Assembly (NCBI GenBank): GCA_027563935.2
Contig: CM050451.1
Coordinates: forward strand, 101,335,565-101,399,564
Source: Costus lasius
Lineage: Eukaryota > Streptophyta > Magnoliopsida > Zingiberales > Costaceae
Reading direction: 5' to 3'
Length of the DNA stretch: 64,000 nt
Positions 46,014 through 57,831 of this stretch are shown piece after piece. How positions within the stretch are numbered: the stretch's first letter is position 1; each line of letters begins with the position of its first letter. The position numbers and the translations under genes were made by a program. The notes under the pieces were generated by a model. It was not told the DNA's origin. It ran no database searches and saw only the letters and a list, made by a program, of their open reading frames with translations.

Positions 46014-49000
46014 CTAATGGTTGAGAAATCTCAAACCCATATTATTACAGTGCTTCTCATGCTTCTGCTGCGCCAGAGGCTTGGTAAGCGGGTCTGCCAG
46101 ATTGTCGTCTGTATGAACCTTGCATACTTTGATCTCGCCACGATCAATGATCTCCCTGATCAAATGAAACCGTCTCTGTATGTGCTTGGACTTCTGGTGC
46201 GACCGTGGTTCCTTTGCATGTGCGATTGCTCCAGTGTTATCACAAAAGATAACCAAAGGATCTGCACACGAAGGAACAACACCAAGTTCTCTCACGAACT
46301 TACGAATCCACACTGCCTCCTTGGATGCTTCCGAGGCTGCGACATACTCGGCTTCTGTTGTGGAATCAGCAACAGTTGACTGTTTGATACTTTTCCACAC
46401 CACTGCACCTCCATTCAAGCTAAAAACATAGCCTGATTGCGATCGGAAATCATCCTGGTCAGACTGGAACGAAGCGTCAGTATATCCTTCAATACTGAGT
46501 TCTTCCTGACCACCATATATCAAGAACATATCTTTGGTCCTCCGCAGATATTTTAGGATGTTCTTGACTGCAATCCAGTGCGCCAAACCTGGATTACTCT
46601 GGTAACGACTGGTCACGCTTAACCCGTAAGCGACGTCTGGGCGAGTACACAACATCGCATACATTATAGAACCAATAGCCGAAGCATAAGGCGTATTGTT
46701 CATTTCATCTTTCTCAGTCTGTGTTTGTGGACACTGACTCTTCGAAAGATTCAGACCATGTCTGACTGGAAGATATCCTTTCTTAGAATTCTCTAAGCGA
46801 AATCTCTCCAGGACCTTATCGATGTAAGTACTCTGGCACAGCCCGAGAAGCCTCTTAGATCTATCCCTGTAGATCTTCACACCTAACACATAGGCTGCTT
46901 CTCCTAGATCTTTCATCTGGAAACATTTCCTCAGCCATGCCTTTACAGCATGCATTTCAGGAATATCGTTTCCAATGATCAAGATGTCATCAACGTAGAG
47001 GACTAGGAAAATAATCACGCTCCCACTAAACCTCTTATATACACACGGGTCATCCTCGTTCTTGATGAAACCAAATTCAGTGACTGATTCATCAAAACGA
47101 ATGTTCCAGCTTCTCGATGCTTGTTTAAGTCCATAAATAGACTTCTTTAACTTGCATATTTTATGACGATCTGCTGGATAAGTGAAACCTTCAGGCTGTG
47201 TCATATACACATCCTCATCCAGATTTCCATTAAGGAAAGCTGTTTTCACATCCATCTGCCAAATCTCATAATCATAATATGCAGCTATCGCGAAAAGAAT
47301 CCGAATAGACTTAAACATGGCTACAGGTGAGAAAGTTTCATCATAATCTATCCCGTAGATTTGTTTGAAACCTTTCGCAACTAGCCTGCCTTTATAGGTA
47401 ACCACGTTACCATCCATGTCAATCTTCTTCTTGAAGATCCATTTACAGCCTATAGGGATAACTCCCGGAGGCGGATCAACCAAATCCCAAACTTGGTTAT
47501 CTGACATGGAGTCCATCTCGGCGCGCATAGCTTCAAGCCATCTCGCTGACTCCGGTCCACTGACCGCATCCGCATAAGTGAGGGGTTCATCATTGTCAAT
47601 GATGTAGACTCCATCATAGCGCTCAGGCTGTCGACGGATCCTACCCGATCTTCGCGGTTCCCGTGATATCTGAGCCTCAGGTTGTTCAATAACCTGTTCT
47701 ACCGGCTCTGGCTCATCCAACTGTGCTTGGTCACTTTGTTCTTCTTCTGGATTCTCATCCAGCTTTATTTCTCTCCCACTTGCCTCTTGCAGAAGAAATT
47801 CCTTCTCAAGAAATATGGCCGTCCGAGCAACAAAAACCTTGTTCTCTTTGGGGTCGTAGAAATAATAACCCTTAGTTTCCTTAGGGTAACCGACAAAGAT
47901 ACATTTGTCAGATCTGCTCTCTAGTTTCCCAGAGGCGAGCTTTTTGACATAAGCCTCGCAGCCCCAGATCCTGATAAATGTCAAGCTTGGCTGTTTCCCA
48001 TACCATAACTCATATGGCGTCTTTGAAACTGCCTTGGATGGCACTCGGTTTAGTACCTTTGCAGCTGTTTCCAGTGCAAAACCCCAAAAGGAGTATGGAA
48101 GAGTAGCCTGACTCATCATAGAACGAACCATATCTAGTAATGTTCTATTTCTCCTTTCGGACACACCATTCCATTGCGGTGTTCCTGGCGGAGTGAGCTG
48201 TGAGATAATCCCACACTCTTTTAGATAGTCAGTAAATGCATGACTTAGGTATTCACCACCTCGATCTGAGCGAAGTGCCTTGATATTACGGCCTAGCTGA
48301 TTTTGTACTTCATTCTTGAACTCTTTGAACTTGTCAAAAGATTCACTTTTATGTCTCATCAGATAGACATACCCATATCTACTGAAATCATCAGTAAAGG
48401 TAATGAAGTACTGATAGCCACCTCTGGCATGTTTACTAAAAGGCCCACACACATCGCTGTGTATAAGGTCAAGTAAACCTGAAGCCCTTTGACCTTTGTG
48501 AGGAAAAGGAGACTTCGTCATTTTACCCATCAAACAAGCTTTGCATGTATCAATCTCCTTATAGGAGAATGATCCCAGCAGTCCATGATCATGCAACCGC
48601 TTAATGCGTTTCTCGTTTATATGGCCTAAACGACTATGCCATAGCAAGGTGCTGTCATCAGCATACTTGGCTTTCTTAATATCAACATTATGTATGGAAC
48701 TTTCCATGTCCAACATGAATAACCCATTATTAATTGAACCAGTTGCATAAACAATATTATCAAATGATAAAACACACTTTGAAATATTGCATTCAAAGGA
48801 AAATCCCTTCCTGACAAGAGCAGGAATGGAGATAATATTTTTAGTTATACTGGGAACAAAGTAACAACTGTTCAGTTCCAATACAAGTCCAGATGGTAAA
48901 GAAATAAAGTAGTCTCCTACAGCAACAGCAGCAACCCGTGCCCCGTTTCCAACGCGTAGGTCCACCTCATGCTGTCCCACCTGCCTTCTTCTCTTGAGTT

Positions 49001-49895
49001 CCTGTACATTTGAACAAATGTGAACTCCACATGCAGTGTCCAACACCCATGATACAGAAGAAGAAAACATGACCTCAGTCACGAATATACCTGAGCCAGA
49101 AGCAAAGCTTCCCCTCTTATCTCCTTGGAGCGCTTTACAGTCCTTTTTCCAGTGACCCAGCTGGCCACAGTGGAAACACCTGTATTCCTTGGACCGCTTC
49201 ACCTTTTGCTTCAGAACCTTGCTGTAGTTCTTGACCGGGGCCTTGCCCTTCTTCCCCTTCTTCTTGTTCCTTGAAGGAACCATCAAGACAGAGGTTGAAG
49301 GCTTACCCTTCAGAGTCTCCTCAGTGGTCAAGAGCATATTCAGCAGCTCTGCCGGAGTACAATCGATTTTGTTCATATTAAAATTAATAATGAACGCGTC
49401 GAATGAAGGCGGGAGAGACTGCAGAATAATGTCCACAGCAAGCTCCTGGTTGATGGTATGCCCCAGTTTCTCTAGAGCCTCCTTGTGCCCAATCATCTTG
49501 AGCACGTGAGCTCCCACTGGGCTCCCTTCAGCCAGTTTGCTCTGAAAGAAGAGCTTTGTCAAATTATAGCGCTCAGTCCTCGCCTGTGCAGCATACAGCA
49601 TCTTGAGGTTCGCTATCATGTCTATAGCAGACATATCCTCATGCTGACGCTGCAGCGGTGGCGTCATAGACGCTAGCATCAGGCAAGCGACATCAATGCT
49701 ATCATTGACGTGCTTTTCATAGGCTTCCCGAACCGCCCTTGCGGCGTTCGGAGCGGGCTGCGGCGGAATCGCCGTCTCGAGGACATACAGTTTCCTCTCT
49801 GCCTTAAGAACGATCTTAAGGTGTCCAAACCAGTCAGAGAAGTTCGGCCCAGCAAACTTCTCCCTTTCCAGTAGGGATCGCACATTGAAGTTCAT
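46014..49895 (-). CDS. gag-pol: Intact copia-A gag-pol polyprotein, 1293 aa
   Basis: Encodes the complete Ty1/copia replication machinery; it is processed by its own protease and acts in cytoplasmic virus-like particles and then the nucleus. The domain order is gag (residues 1-235), CCHC knuckle (about 240-253), protease with LDTACG (Asp near 286), integrase, reverse transcriptase (YVDD near 965) and RNase H to the C-terminus (YTDASF, then EAEYVAASEA). The integrase has its HHCC near 418-460 and catalytic Asp, Asp and Glu near 480, 543 and 580. ATG 49895 is the first start after the leader, and sister copies start at the same point. The protease motif has Ala where D-T/S-G is usual, but every copy here shares it. 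No stop or frameshift is present. Confidence 0.96.
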   Translation of the reverse strand: MNFNVRSLLEREKFAGPNFSDWFGHLKIVLKAERKLYVLETAIPPQPAPNAARAVREAYEKHVNDSIDVACLMLASMTPPLQRQHEDMSAIDMIANLKMLYAAQARTERYNLTKLFFQSKLAEGSPVGAHVLKMIGHKEALEKLGHTINQELAVDIILQSLPPSFDAFIINFNMNKIDCTPAELLNMLLTTEETLKGKPSTSVLMVPSRNKKKGKKGKAPVKNYSKVLKQKVKRSKEYRCFHCGQLGHWKKDCKALQGDKRGSFASGSGIFVTEVMFSSSVSWVLDTACGVHICSNVQELKRRRQVGQHEVDLRVGNGARVAAVAVGDYFISLPSGLVLELNSCYFVPSITKNIISIPALVRKGFSFECNISKCVLSFDNIVYATGSINNGLFMLDMESSIHNVDIKKAKYADDSTLLWHSRLGHINEKRIKRLHDHGLLGSFSYKEIDTCKACLMGKMTKSPFPHKGQRASGLLDLIHSDVCGPFSKHARGGYQYFITFTDDFSRYGYVYLMRHKSESFDKFKEFKNEVQNQLGRNIKALRSDRGGEYLSHAFTDYLKECGIISQLTPPGTPQWNGVSERRNRTLLDMVRSMMSQATLPYSFWGFALETAAKVLNRVPSKAVSKTPYELWYGKQPSLTFIRIWGCEAYVKKLASGKLESRSDKCIFVGYPKETKGYYFYDPKENKVFVARTAIFLEKEFLLQEASGREIKLDENPEEEQSDQAQLDEPEPVEQVIEQPEAQISREPRRSGRIRRQPERYDGVYIIDNDEPLTYADAVSGPESARWLEAMRAEMDSMSDNQVWDLVDPPPGVIPIGCKWIFKKKIDMDGNVVTYKGRLVAKGFKQIYGIDYDETFSPVAMFKSIRILFAIAAYYDYEIWQMDVKTAFLNGNLDEDVYMTQPEGFTYPADRHKICKLKKSIYGLKQASRSWNIRFDESVTEFGFIKNEDDPCVYKRFSGSVIIFLVLYVDDILIIGNDIPEMHAVKAWLRKCFQMKDLGEAAYVLGVKIYRDRSKRLLGLCQSTYIDKVLERFRLENSKKGYLPVRHGLNLSKSQCPQTQTEKDEMNNTPYASAIGSIMYAMLCTRPDVAYGLSVTSRYQSNPGLAHWIAVKNILKYLRRTKDMFLIYGGQEELSIEGYTDASFQSDQDDFRSQSGYVFSLNGGAVVWKSIKQSTVADSTTEAEYVAASEASKEAVWIRKFVRELGVVPSCADPLVIFCDNTGAIAHAKEPRSHQKSKHIQRRFHLIREIIDRGEIKVCKVHTDDNLADPLTKPLAQQKHEKHCNNMGLRFLNH

Positions 49896-51714
49896 GGTGT
49901 TCGTTGCTGCAGGTATCTACAACAATGCAAGAACAGCAAGGTCAGTATCAATGTATAAGAATCAATCAGGACTTAAGAAAGATTCTTTTTCTCACTATTT
50001 TATCAGGCGTGAAAAATCCAGCAAAACAGCCCGAAAGAGTAGAACTCTTTTAGTGAGATGGGATCCAGATTTCATACTTGGTCTCCGCGTCCCGCTCAGG
50101 CGAGATAAGATGCACAGAGAGTACAAGCACTAGTTTCTGGTAGGCAGTCCATGCCGATCGCCAACCCGTGCGATTCCCCTTCATCTGGGCAGTCCAGCAG
50201 ACTGTGCCAACTGAGTTGGTACAACACAATCTCTGACCCCAACAGACGGCTGCCTCCATGTGCTACCATATGCGCCACATATGTAGACTACATGGTCAAG
50301 CTGACCCGACCTACTCCCTGGACCACCATGTGCTATGCTGAGCAACGAGAAGGGATAAATCCCTGCTCTGTAACACACAGGTGTAATCCCGCACCGTCTG
50401 AAGATAGATGGACGTGCCCACTGAGTGGGTACAACACGGCTCCAACGATAATCAGAACAGTGAGGTTTCGCGTCAGAAGGCTTACGAGCTTGATATATTA
50501 GCGTTGGATTTTAACGGTCTTTTATCTTTATTACTATCATTCAATCCCTATGGTGATAGCAAAAGATAAGTCTATCATGCATTTCTAATATTTATGCAAT
50601 AAAAGAAAGCATGTGTCATATGTGGTAAAAGCCCATAGCCCTAGTGAGACCTTAACCTAACTTAAGACTGCACTTGCTTTTCATGGGTCTTTTGCTGCTC
50701 ATTTGGCCCAAACCTGGACCCAAGCGCCATCTGCAGCTCTGGTGCGCCCACCAGGAAATGCGCCAGGTCCTAGGGTCGAACCCTAGACCTCCCACCTGGT
50801 CCAGCCATTGCTGCATGCGCCTCTGCCAAGTGTGCTCAGTGCTCTTGTCTAATTAAATTACAAATTTAACTATCTAGACAAGAGTGACACGCAGGTCACT
50901 TACATTTATAAATTAAAACCCAGTGATTCGCAGATCACAATAATTAATTTACAATTTTAATACAGGCACGCAGGCCCCAGCACAGCACACAATTAATATG
51001 GGCAGCCCACATATGACTAAATAGACAAACATATGTATCAAATCAGCAAACATGTGATCCATGATAAAAATTAAAATTTTCGAAAACCCCATGGGATCAA
51101 TTTTAATTTTTCCTTATTTGCCCTACAACCTTACAACGGTCCATTACTAGGGATCCACTCATCCAACCTAGTCAGATCCACTGCCCTTGCATGCACCAAG
51201 TCCTAACTGACTCGAGTCGACCAAAAGGTCAACTATGCATGCACTAGGGCTGAACGACCACACTGAGGTCTGGCAAACGGGAGTGACCCCGGGCCTAACT
51301 CAGGTGCGTTCATTAATCGTCTCAATCAGACATCGCTACACACCTGTCTGCAGTCGACCTATAGCCACCATAGGCTTGCGCCAAGGTGCTATCTGGTCGA
51401 CCCTTTCAGGCTGTCAGATGATCTGATCAGACATGATTGGATCTAACCTAGGGGGTGACATCAACCCCAGTAACCCGTCTAAGGGTTTACAGTAAGGTCA
51501 TTAGATCTAGCATTAGTCGCGCAAGTGTATAAGTTTTGAAAAGAAAACTACAACTTAGAAGCGCCAACTAACATGCGCAAGATAAACATATAGACAAGAT
51601 TTTCATCATGTAACTTTCGCATGTTGAAGATCTAAGCATACATTCGCATATATGGATCACGCAAATCATCAAGCAATCAAGATAACATGCATTCAACCTC
51701 GCTCTGATACCAGT
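49896..51714 (-). other. Element 4 leader with primer site and structured domain
   Basis: About 1.8 kb. The primer site is at 51701-51712 (minus-strand TGGTATCAGAGC), 2 bp from the LTR. The hairpin series lies at about 50005-50470, with CCAACTGAGTTGG at 50207-50219 and CCCACTGAGTGGG at 50417-50429. The outer stem of the former has one G-C to G-U change, which keeps pairing. The rest is AT-rich, with nothing recognised. Confidence 0.85.
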
Positions 51715-53416
51715 TGAAAGAACCCCTTAAATAAGGGGGGTCCCCTTCATGGGGGAGCATAACCCTTAGAGCATATGGCGCATAAAAATTATTCTCTTGC
51801 GGAATTAGGGTTATAAGATCGATACGCATGCAAAAGATCAACTTGATAACAATAAGAAAACATTCATACCATCGCCATGGAAAGATGTTTCCTTGGAAGC
51901 AAAGATCAAAGTAGATCTTCTCCTTGTCGTCACACACAAGATGATGTTGCTATCTCTCTTGGTGCTCCTTGTGCTAGCAAGGTTCCAAGAGGTCCTTGTC
52001 GAGTGAAGGGAAAAGAGATGTCTTTCTCCTTGGCCGAATCCTCCTCAACCTTCAAGCGTCGCCGCACACCCAGTCGAGAGGAAAAACTTGCGAGAGGAAT
52101 AAGTGAATTGGCGAAAATAGAGAATACTCTATTTCGGATGAGCGCCCACTCGACATGGAGATCATGGTTACTAAAAATAGTAACCTCTCCTCATCCCAAC
52201 GTTCACGCTATGTGAACTCGTCGCCCACTCCTCTCGCTATGAACCAAGCGCTCTTTTAGTGAGCTGGTTCAATTGGTTCGGTTTAAGAACCAACCAAGCC
52301 AAGCGACAAGGCCTAGATCAAATAAACCCTTAGGCTTTAGATCTAACCGTCGATCTCTTTAATGCCCCTGATCTGACCGATCTGGCATCCATTCTCTCAA
52401 TCGAAGCTTACCGATCTCAAGCCCTAATCAATCAAACATGATCAGACCAGATCTCACTTACAATCAGAGATTAAATCCCTTAAAACTGAACCCAAACAAT
52501 TCAGTCCACACGATCTGACTTAAGTAAGCCATATCATCAAATTGTGCGACCCTAAGGGTTTCCTTTAAATGTCGGTAACGATAATTCACATTATCACGAT
52601 CAGTGAGGGGTATCTAGCAACACATCACTGTCTCCCGATATAAAGGAAAGAGTCTTCCAAGACTACACCCAAACCATAGCACAAGTGTGAATCATTTCAC
52701 AAAGCATACATATTTCCTTTGCCACTGGATGTTCTTATTGGACAAGTCTGTCAAACTTGTAACTCCAATATGATGAGCATGATTAGATCAGATGAACACT
52801 GTCACCTGGGTATGGCCATACACTCTCTCAATCATCTCATCCAGGGGGCCCCATTAGAACATCACACTCCTTAAACAAGGAGACGGCAATCCTATGTCTA
52901 TCACTAGTGCCCTAACCTGACTCAAGCTCACCATCCAAGATAGTCTATAATCATTATGTTTCAAATGATATTGAACTAACTCAAAATAATGACAATCATC
53001 ATTTAGAAAACACAAGTGATCTCAAGTCAGAGGAAATGTGCCACTTGTCTTATACAAGGAATATTCACGTTGTGACAAACAACTGAACATCCTAGTAGGG
53101 TCTGTCCAGTACATCCCATGTACCCATGAGTCTACATCTTATTCCATGCTCGAAGCATCCTATAAGATCAGAACACATATTAGTCTTAACCATATCAAGG
53201 CTGTCTCATGTTCACCAAGATACATCGACTAAGGACATAACAGCATGTCAGCCCAGCTGAACAGCTTTGAGACATTATTCAGAAGAACATATATTGCAGC
53301 AGACAATGTAACTAACTGAATAACAACCATGCCTTTATAAACATAATAGTTTATTACATGATACTTGTTACATTCCCACAGGCCTCAAACATTAGCCTTA
53401 AGGGCATACCCCAACA
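51715..53416 (-). repeat. Element 4, 5' LTR
   Basis: 1702 bp, offset 7423 from 44292-45993. I saw no substitution between the two copies. Confidence 0.95.
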
Positions 53417-53421
53417 GCTTG

Positions 53422-54428
53422 ACACCCTTATCCAATAAGAACATCCAGTGGCAAAGGAAACATGTATGCCTAGTGAAGTGCATTCACACTTGTGCTGTGG
53501 TTTGGGAGTAGTCTTGGAAGACTCTTTCCTTTATATCGGGAGACAGTGATGTGTTGCTAGATACCCCTCACTGATCGTGATAATGAAAGTTATCGTTACC
53601 GACATTTAAAGGAAACCCTCAGGGTCGACAATTTGATGATGTGGCTTACTTGAGTCAGATCGTGTGGACTGAATTGTTTGAGTTCAGTTTAAAGGGATTT
53701 AATCTCTGATTGTAAGTGAGATCTGGTCTGATCATGTTTGATTGATTAGGGCTTGAGATCGGTAAGCTTCGATCGAGAGAGATGATGCTAGATCGGTGAT
53801 ATCAGGAGCATCAAGAGATGAACGGTTAGATCTGGAACCATAGGGTTTGATATGATCTAGACCATGGCTTGGGGTTATTTGATTTGGTTTTTATTTTGAA
53901 CCAAATGCAATTGAACCAAAAGGAGAACCGGTTCACTTATGTGAACGCATGGTTCGAAAGGGTGAAGGCGTTTTGGTCGTTTATGAGTGCATGCTTCCAT
54001 TTATGGTAAGTCATCAAAACCTCTTCTTCAAAACGCCTAACGCCAAGACGTTCACGACTTGACTTCACTTGGCTTCTTGCATTTTTCGTGTGAAGAAGAG
54101 GTGGACGAAAAGTGGAGCTCTCGCCCAAGCAAGATCTCGTCTCTCATCCCTTCCATTCGACAAGGACACTTGAAGATCTTTGCTAGCACAAAGATCAACA
54201 AGAAGAAGCCATCTCTCTTCTTGTGTGCGTCACTTGTGGAGAAGATCTCTCTTGGTCTTTGCTTCCAAGCCGCCTCCTTCTCATGGCCATGGTAACGCAT
54301 CTTTCACTTGAAGTTTTAAGTTGATCATATGACCTATAGATCGATTCATGAAACCCTTGCTTCCGCTGCCGAAATGAACAACATGCGCCACTTAGGGTTT
54401 CGCTCCCCCTTGAAGGGGACCCCTTACA
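53422..54428 (+). repeat. Copia-A solo LTR, right part
   Basis: Resumes after the GCTTG duplication and ends GGGGACCCCTTACA, next to TTCTG (54429-54433). The GNRA hairpin is at 53579-53594 (GATAATGAAAGTTATC; GAAA loop, T-G closing pair). Confidence 0.93.
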
Positions 54429-54433
54429 TTCTG

Positions 54434-54709
54434 CTCCTCATATTGCACCTGCAGTTCAGGTGCCATGTTGGCTAGCATAAGACATGTTACCTCCAAAGAG
54501 TCATCCTGATGCTTTCTATAAGCATCTCTATCTGCCGTTCTGGCATTAGGCGCAGGAGCCGCAGGAAGAGGCTGTTCAAGGACATACAGCTTCTTTTCGA
54601 GTTTGAGGACTATCCTCAAGTTCCGATGCCAGTCCATAAAGTTAGTTCCGACTAACTTGTCCTTTTCAAGGAAAGATCGCAGTGATAATCCGCTAGTGTT
54701 AGTAGCCAT
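54434..54709 (-). pseudogene. gag: Copia-B gag, N-terminal part
   Basis: Starts at ATG 54709 and runs about 90 residues before the solo LTR. Motifs include LRSFLEKDKLVGTNF, DWHRNLRIVLKLEKKLYVLEQ and the conserved SLEVTCLMLANM region. It aligns with the copia-A gag start (LLEREKFAGPNFSDWFGHLKIVLK). The rest of the protein is at 42242-43626. Confidence 0.9.
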
Positions 54710-55875
54710 TGTTCTACAACACCCAAGAAAAACAGATTAGTACTACTCTGAATCATTTAAACTGGACTTGTTTTAAATGATCATAGCTCCCACTATTTTA
54801 AAATCGAATTGACAACCCACAAAGTCAATCGGGAAGTTTAAGACTTCCTAGTGAGATGGGATCCTTATTTCACATGAGGCTTCGCGTCCCACGAGGGTGG
54901 GATGAGATGCACAAAGTAACCCATGTTTCCTAAGGTGGGCATGCCGGCCGATTGCTCTAAGCAATTCCCCTTATTGAAACAGTCCAGGCATTTCATGTCC
55001 AGCGAGGGCTGGATACAACATGAAACCCTTACCACTCAATGATGCCTCTAGACTTTCACCATGTGCCCAACACATGTGAACTTCTAGTCAAGTCCATTCC
55101 TAACCGTTATGCCCAGGGCCAACGAGTTTCCTTGCGAAGGCACGCCCAGATTAAAACTGGACTGGGGAAACCATTGCCACCACGCACTTTCTAAATATAA
55201 GTGGGTGTGTCCCACGAGGGTGGGAAACAGTTCACAACACCACTGATCGATAGCTTAGTGAGGGCTATGCGTTAGAAGGCTACCAGACTTGATATTTTAA
55301 TTGAGGGTTTTTAAGGTCTCTTGCTTGTTGCACCACTAGGTAAAAGAAAAGGAAAAGCGGCACGCAGGCCTAACATTGATACATCACAGGCATGCAAAGG
55401 GGGCTTGACCAATGATCACAACATCATGCACAATCAAGGTATTTACTCATGCATTTCTACATGCTCATGAAAAACATAAAATCTGAAATTTTACTTTTTC
55501 ATAAAACTAGTCTCTTTTTCTCATCTTCTTCTCACAAATCTTTTGGTTAATTGGGATTCATTTTTCATGATGATTTTAGAGATCCTTTCGGCTGGCAATT
55601 TTGTCAGATCAAGAGACTTGGCCAGTCCGAAGACACAATGCCCGTCCTACTTGACAAAACTACGTGTGCCTTTAATCTTTAAATCAAACAAGAAAAACAA
55701 TCCAAAAATCCAAAAGAGATTGAGAGGATGATAGAAACAAGAAACCCTAATTTTTCTAATTTAGAAAAATCGTTTGCCATGCATCATGCTAATTACGAAA
55801 ATAGAGATATGGCATGTGAGCATGGAAGAAAAGCATAAAACATCGTTCGAGTCTTGCAAGTCGCTTTGATACCAC
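54710..55875 (-). other. Copia-B (minus) leader with primer site and hairpins
   Basis: About 1.17 kb. The primer site is at 55863-55874 (minus-strand TGGTATCAAAGC). Hairpins equivalent to those of family A lie at 54832-54848 (GGAAGT/ACTTCC) and 54887-54902 (TCCCAC/GTGGGA). A third, TCCAGC/GCTGGA, lies at 54998-55013 inside TTTCATG/CATGAAA. A fourth lies at 55210-55225 (TCCCAC/GTGGGA). No credible coding. Confidence 0.82.
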
Positions 55876-57831
55876 TGTTGGGAAACCCCGGGGACATTTT
55901 ACAATTTTTCAGAGTTATTCACATACATTGCACAGCGGAAGAATGCCCCCGAAACAGGTCGGTCCCAAAAACCCAGTGAAGATCGCATGCAAGGGAGTCG
56001 ACACGATGAGTTAGGAAATACCTTAGGAGCAATTCTGAGTGATGCCGATGTAGGCGTCCAAGTGTGCGCCCTCTGCAGTCTCACACACACGGATCTCTTG
56101 AGTTCTCTTCTTCCTCGCTCGGTGCTAGCCTCGGGAAGAAGATCCAAGCCTCACTCCTTCTTCTTCAATACTTGCGCCACCTCCAAGGTAGAAACGCCAC
56201 TTGAAAAGAAGGGAGGAGAGGGAGAACGCCACCAAGCTTTTTCCTTCTCTTGCGCCAAGGAGGAAGAAAGGATGAAGCTCACGGTTATGGAAGAAGATGC
56301 GCCCTTGTCCCAAGCCTTTCGCCCTTCCTCTTGTGCTCACGCCTTCAATGATTGATTGTCCACACAAGAAGAGGCGACAAGGGTCACTTATATAGGGCAA
56401 TAGGTGGTTGGAGCAAAGGCTAGGATCATGACAAGTGTAAGGCTAGGATGAGAAGGTTTGAGATAAGGAAAGTCTCCAAGACATTTCCATAATTCTCATT
56501 CAACCCTTCCATATCATCCCACGCCTTTCCTTGTGCGCCAAGGCCTTGCCTTGCGCCTCAAGCATGCCATAGAGGCATGCATTCCATATGGGAAGAGAGG
56601 GGGAGGCGCCCTTTACTTCCATAATGAAGCAAAGGCGCCAACATGACCCCATTATGCCCCTAGGCGCATAATGGTTCATGCTTCTCCCCATTATACCCTT
56701 TTAGCCTTTCTTCTCTTCATGAGAACTTGTTATTGGGCCTCATTGGATAATGAGCTAGCCCAAGCTTCATTGCATAGGTTGATTAAGCACTTGGATCCAA
56801 TCCAATGCAACCCTAATCCGATTTTGACCAACCATGGTCAAATACGGGTCAACCTGCCAAAAATGAAGTTTGGCTCCAATAACATTCTTCCATCTCATCA
56901 GGTCCATTGGCGCTGATGGAATCTCCCAATAAGATCCGAGTTATCCAATAACTCGATCATAAGGCTTCCCGATCAATACGAGAACTCAAGTATCAAGGTG
57001 TGCGACCCTGTAGGTTCCTCTGACGCTGGCAGTGCTGACCAAAGGTCATCACAAGCAGTGAGTGGCACCTAGCAGTGCATCGCTGCTACCCAGGTCATTG
57101 GAATGGATATCGACATCGACATCCCCATCATCGCAACTAGGTACAGATGCATTTCAGTCTCTTTGCCGAACTGATATCCGATTGGTCAAGTGTGTCACCA
57201 CTTGTTTTCATCCAATCACATGGCTATGACTAGAACAGGTCTTCACCTGGGTATGGCCATACACTTTCAGTCATAGAACCATAGAGGAGCTCCATGGATA
57301 TCAAGCTTCCCTAAGGAAGGGGCAAATCCTATGTCTGTCCATTGACCTTCTCATATGGGTCGTGACATGCCCAATGACAACCGTTATGACCTCCCAACTA
57401 CAGTGAGGTGTTAGGTTGCATCAAAGCAAGCCCCTAACCATATAGAAAGATCAATGACCTCAAGTCAAAAGATCAATGCATCTCCTATCACTTATGAGGA
57501 TAACTTATGACACCAAGTCATAGCCTCATAGCGGGTCTATCCTGTATATCCTCCATGATATACCCATGTGTCTGCGTTAGCACCACGTGCCTAACCAGCC
57601 CACATATCAGTCTCACAAGTACCATAGCTGTCCCATATCTACTAAGGCACATCGACTGGGATTACAGTTCGAGCACAGATCTAATCTGTCTCCAGGGACA
57701 TTATCATGTAGGTACACAATCGCAGGTGTAAGCAAACAATGATAACGACAATGCCAGAATGATATATAAATATCAATGTTAAGTAGTACAGAAGTGGACC
57801 AAAACTAGGTCCTAGGGCATATACACCAACA
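55876..57831 (-). repeat. Copia-B LTR (5' LTR of the minus element)
   Basis: 1956 bp, starting TGTTGGGAAACCCC at the left and ending ATACACCAACA, so on the minus strand it begins TGTTGGTGTATATGCC. It is followed directly at 57832 by leader sequence of another copia-B element in the opposite direction. It contains CTCACTGCTTGTGATGACC and AGGGTCGCACA (minus strand), homologous to the region around the GNRA hairpin in family A. Here the hairpin is TGACC/GGTCA with a TTT loop. Confidence 0.9.

Larger units (their letters stand above)
44292..53416 (-). mobile_element. Copia-A element 4: complete, intact, very young
   Basis: A 9125-bp minus-strand element with two LTRs of 1702 bp in which I saw no difference. 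It has a perfect GCTTG duplication, a primer site, a purine tract and an uninterrupted gag-pol. It is the only element in the window that looks able to transpose. It is inserted in antisense into a solo LTR of its own family. Confidence 0.96.

Noticed and set aside
55987..56400. Overlapping frames of 122 and 91 codons in opposite directions
   Set aside because: Both sit in the copia-B LTR; there is no conserved motif and no second copy keeps them open.
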